DNA of 64,000 bases. Source: Silvimonas amylolytica. GTDB lineage: Bacteria > Pseudomonadota > Gammaproteobacteria > Burkholderiales > Chitinibacteraceae. Below, in pieces: positions 63,978-64,000 of this stretch. The notes under the pieces were generated by a model. It ran no database searches, had not been told where the DNA came from, and saw only the letters and a list, made by a program, of their open reading frames with translations. Within the stretch, counting starts at the first letter, position 1, and the number at the start of each line of letters is the position of its first letter. The stretch spans positions 203,929 to 267,928 of the forward strand of contig NZ_BMLY01000001.1 of the NCBI RefSeq assembly GCF_014645555.1. Direction: 5' to 3'. The translations under genes and the position numbers were made by a program.

Positions 63978-64000
63978 AGTTCGTATAATGTATATTATGT
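63978..64000 (+). other. dif: Partial chromosomal dif site (XerC/XerD recombination), cut by window end
   Basis: The last 23 bases read AGTTCGTATAA (XerC arm, 63978-63988), TGTATA (centre) and TTATGT (start of the XerD arm). This differs by one base (T for C in the XerC arm) from the neisserial dif as I remember it; the remaining 5 bases (expected TAAAT) lie beyond the window. XerCD recombination at dif resolves chromosome dimers, and dif marks the replication terminus. No integrase or phage gene is adjacent, so a plasmid or phage site is unlikely. Confidence 0.9.

Noticed and set aside
63978..64000. Phage or plasmid attachment site instead of dif
   Set aside because: No integrase, phage or plasmid gene is next to it, and the match to both Xer arms and the centre is close to that of chromosomal dif.
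1..64000. CRISPR arrays, tRNA or rRNA genes, insertion sequences
   Set aside because: No regularly spaced repeats, cloverleaf-forming segments ending in CCA, rRNA motifs or transposase frames were seen on either strand.

Overview
The window looks like a piece of a betaproteobacterial chromosome, most likely order Neisseriales (Chitinibacteraceae/Chromobacteriaceae type). This is inferred from a G+C-rich mosaic of core genes (prfB, large NAD-glutamate dehydrogenase, YheS-type ABC-F ATPase, AdhE, YcaO) with Gram-negative envelope proteins. The right edge carries what looks like the left 23 bases of a chromosomal dif site of neisserial type, which would place the window next to the replication terminus. 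No rRNA, tRNA, CRISPR array, transposase, integrase or phage gene was seen.

Left part (1-31,600). prfB (cut by the window edge and without the usual programmed frameshift), NAD-glutamate dehydrogenase, a DUF1631 protein, YheS, a FecR/DUF6600 secreted protein, a DMT exporter and adhE. Then comes a tightly coupled molybdo-flavoenzyme operon, xdhC-mocA-paoA-paoB-paoC (aldehyde oxidase and its cofactor maturation), a DUF4142 protein, and a two-gene DNA repair operon (FAN1-like VRR-NUC nuclease plus an iron-sulfur XPD/DinG-type helicase with a predicted nuclease-like N-terminus). A self-regulated-looking XRE-cupin regulator with a GNAT acetyltransferase and a single-ORF EgtB-EgtD fusion for ergothioneine synthesis follow.

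Middle part (31,600-52,900) is accessory and stress/metabolic. It holds a lipoprotein alpha/beta hydrolase, a propeller-type sensor kinase without an adjacent regulator, two paralogous chloroperoxidase-like hydrolases (one Tat-exported), a Dps ferritin, and two paralogous LuxR regulators with degenerate receiver domains and a shared upstream motif. An operon encodes an isochorismatase-like hydrolase, a YtcJ-type amidohydrolase, two overlapping XapX proteins and DoxX, divergent from a NarL-type response regulator. A VOC protein/alginate-export-type porin pair, a CMD/aldo-keto reductase pair, a LysR regulator behind an AT-rich stretch, and small hypothetical genes complete it.

Right part (53,000-64,000). 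Two tandem BvgAS/EvgAS-like phosphorelay modules, each a response regulator followed by a hybrid kinase with H-D-Hpt relay domains. The first kinase lacks a periplasmic sensor and the second has two solute-binding-type sensor domains. Then an OsmC-YcaO fusion protein behind a long inverted repeat, a DUF3313 protein, and the partial dif site.

Functions are assigned from motifs and remembered family features; no database search was possible.
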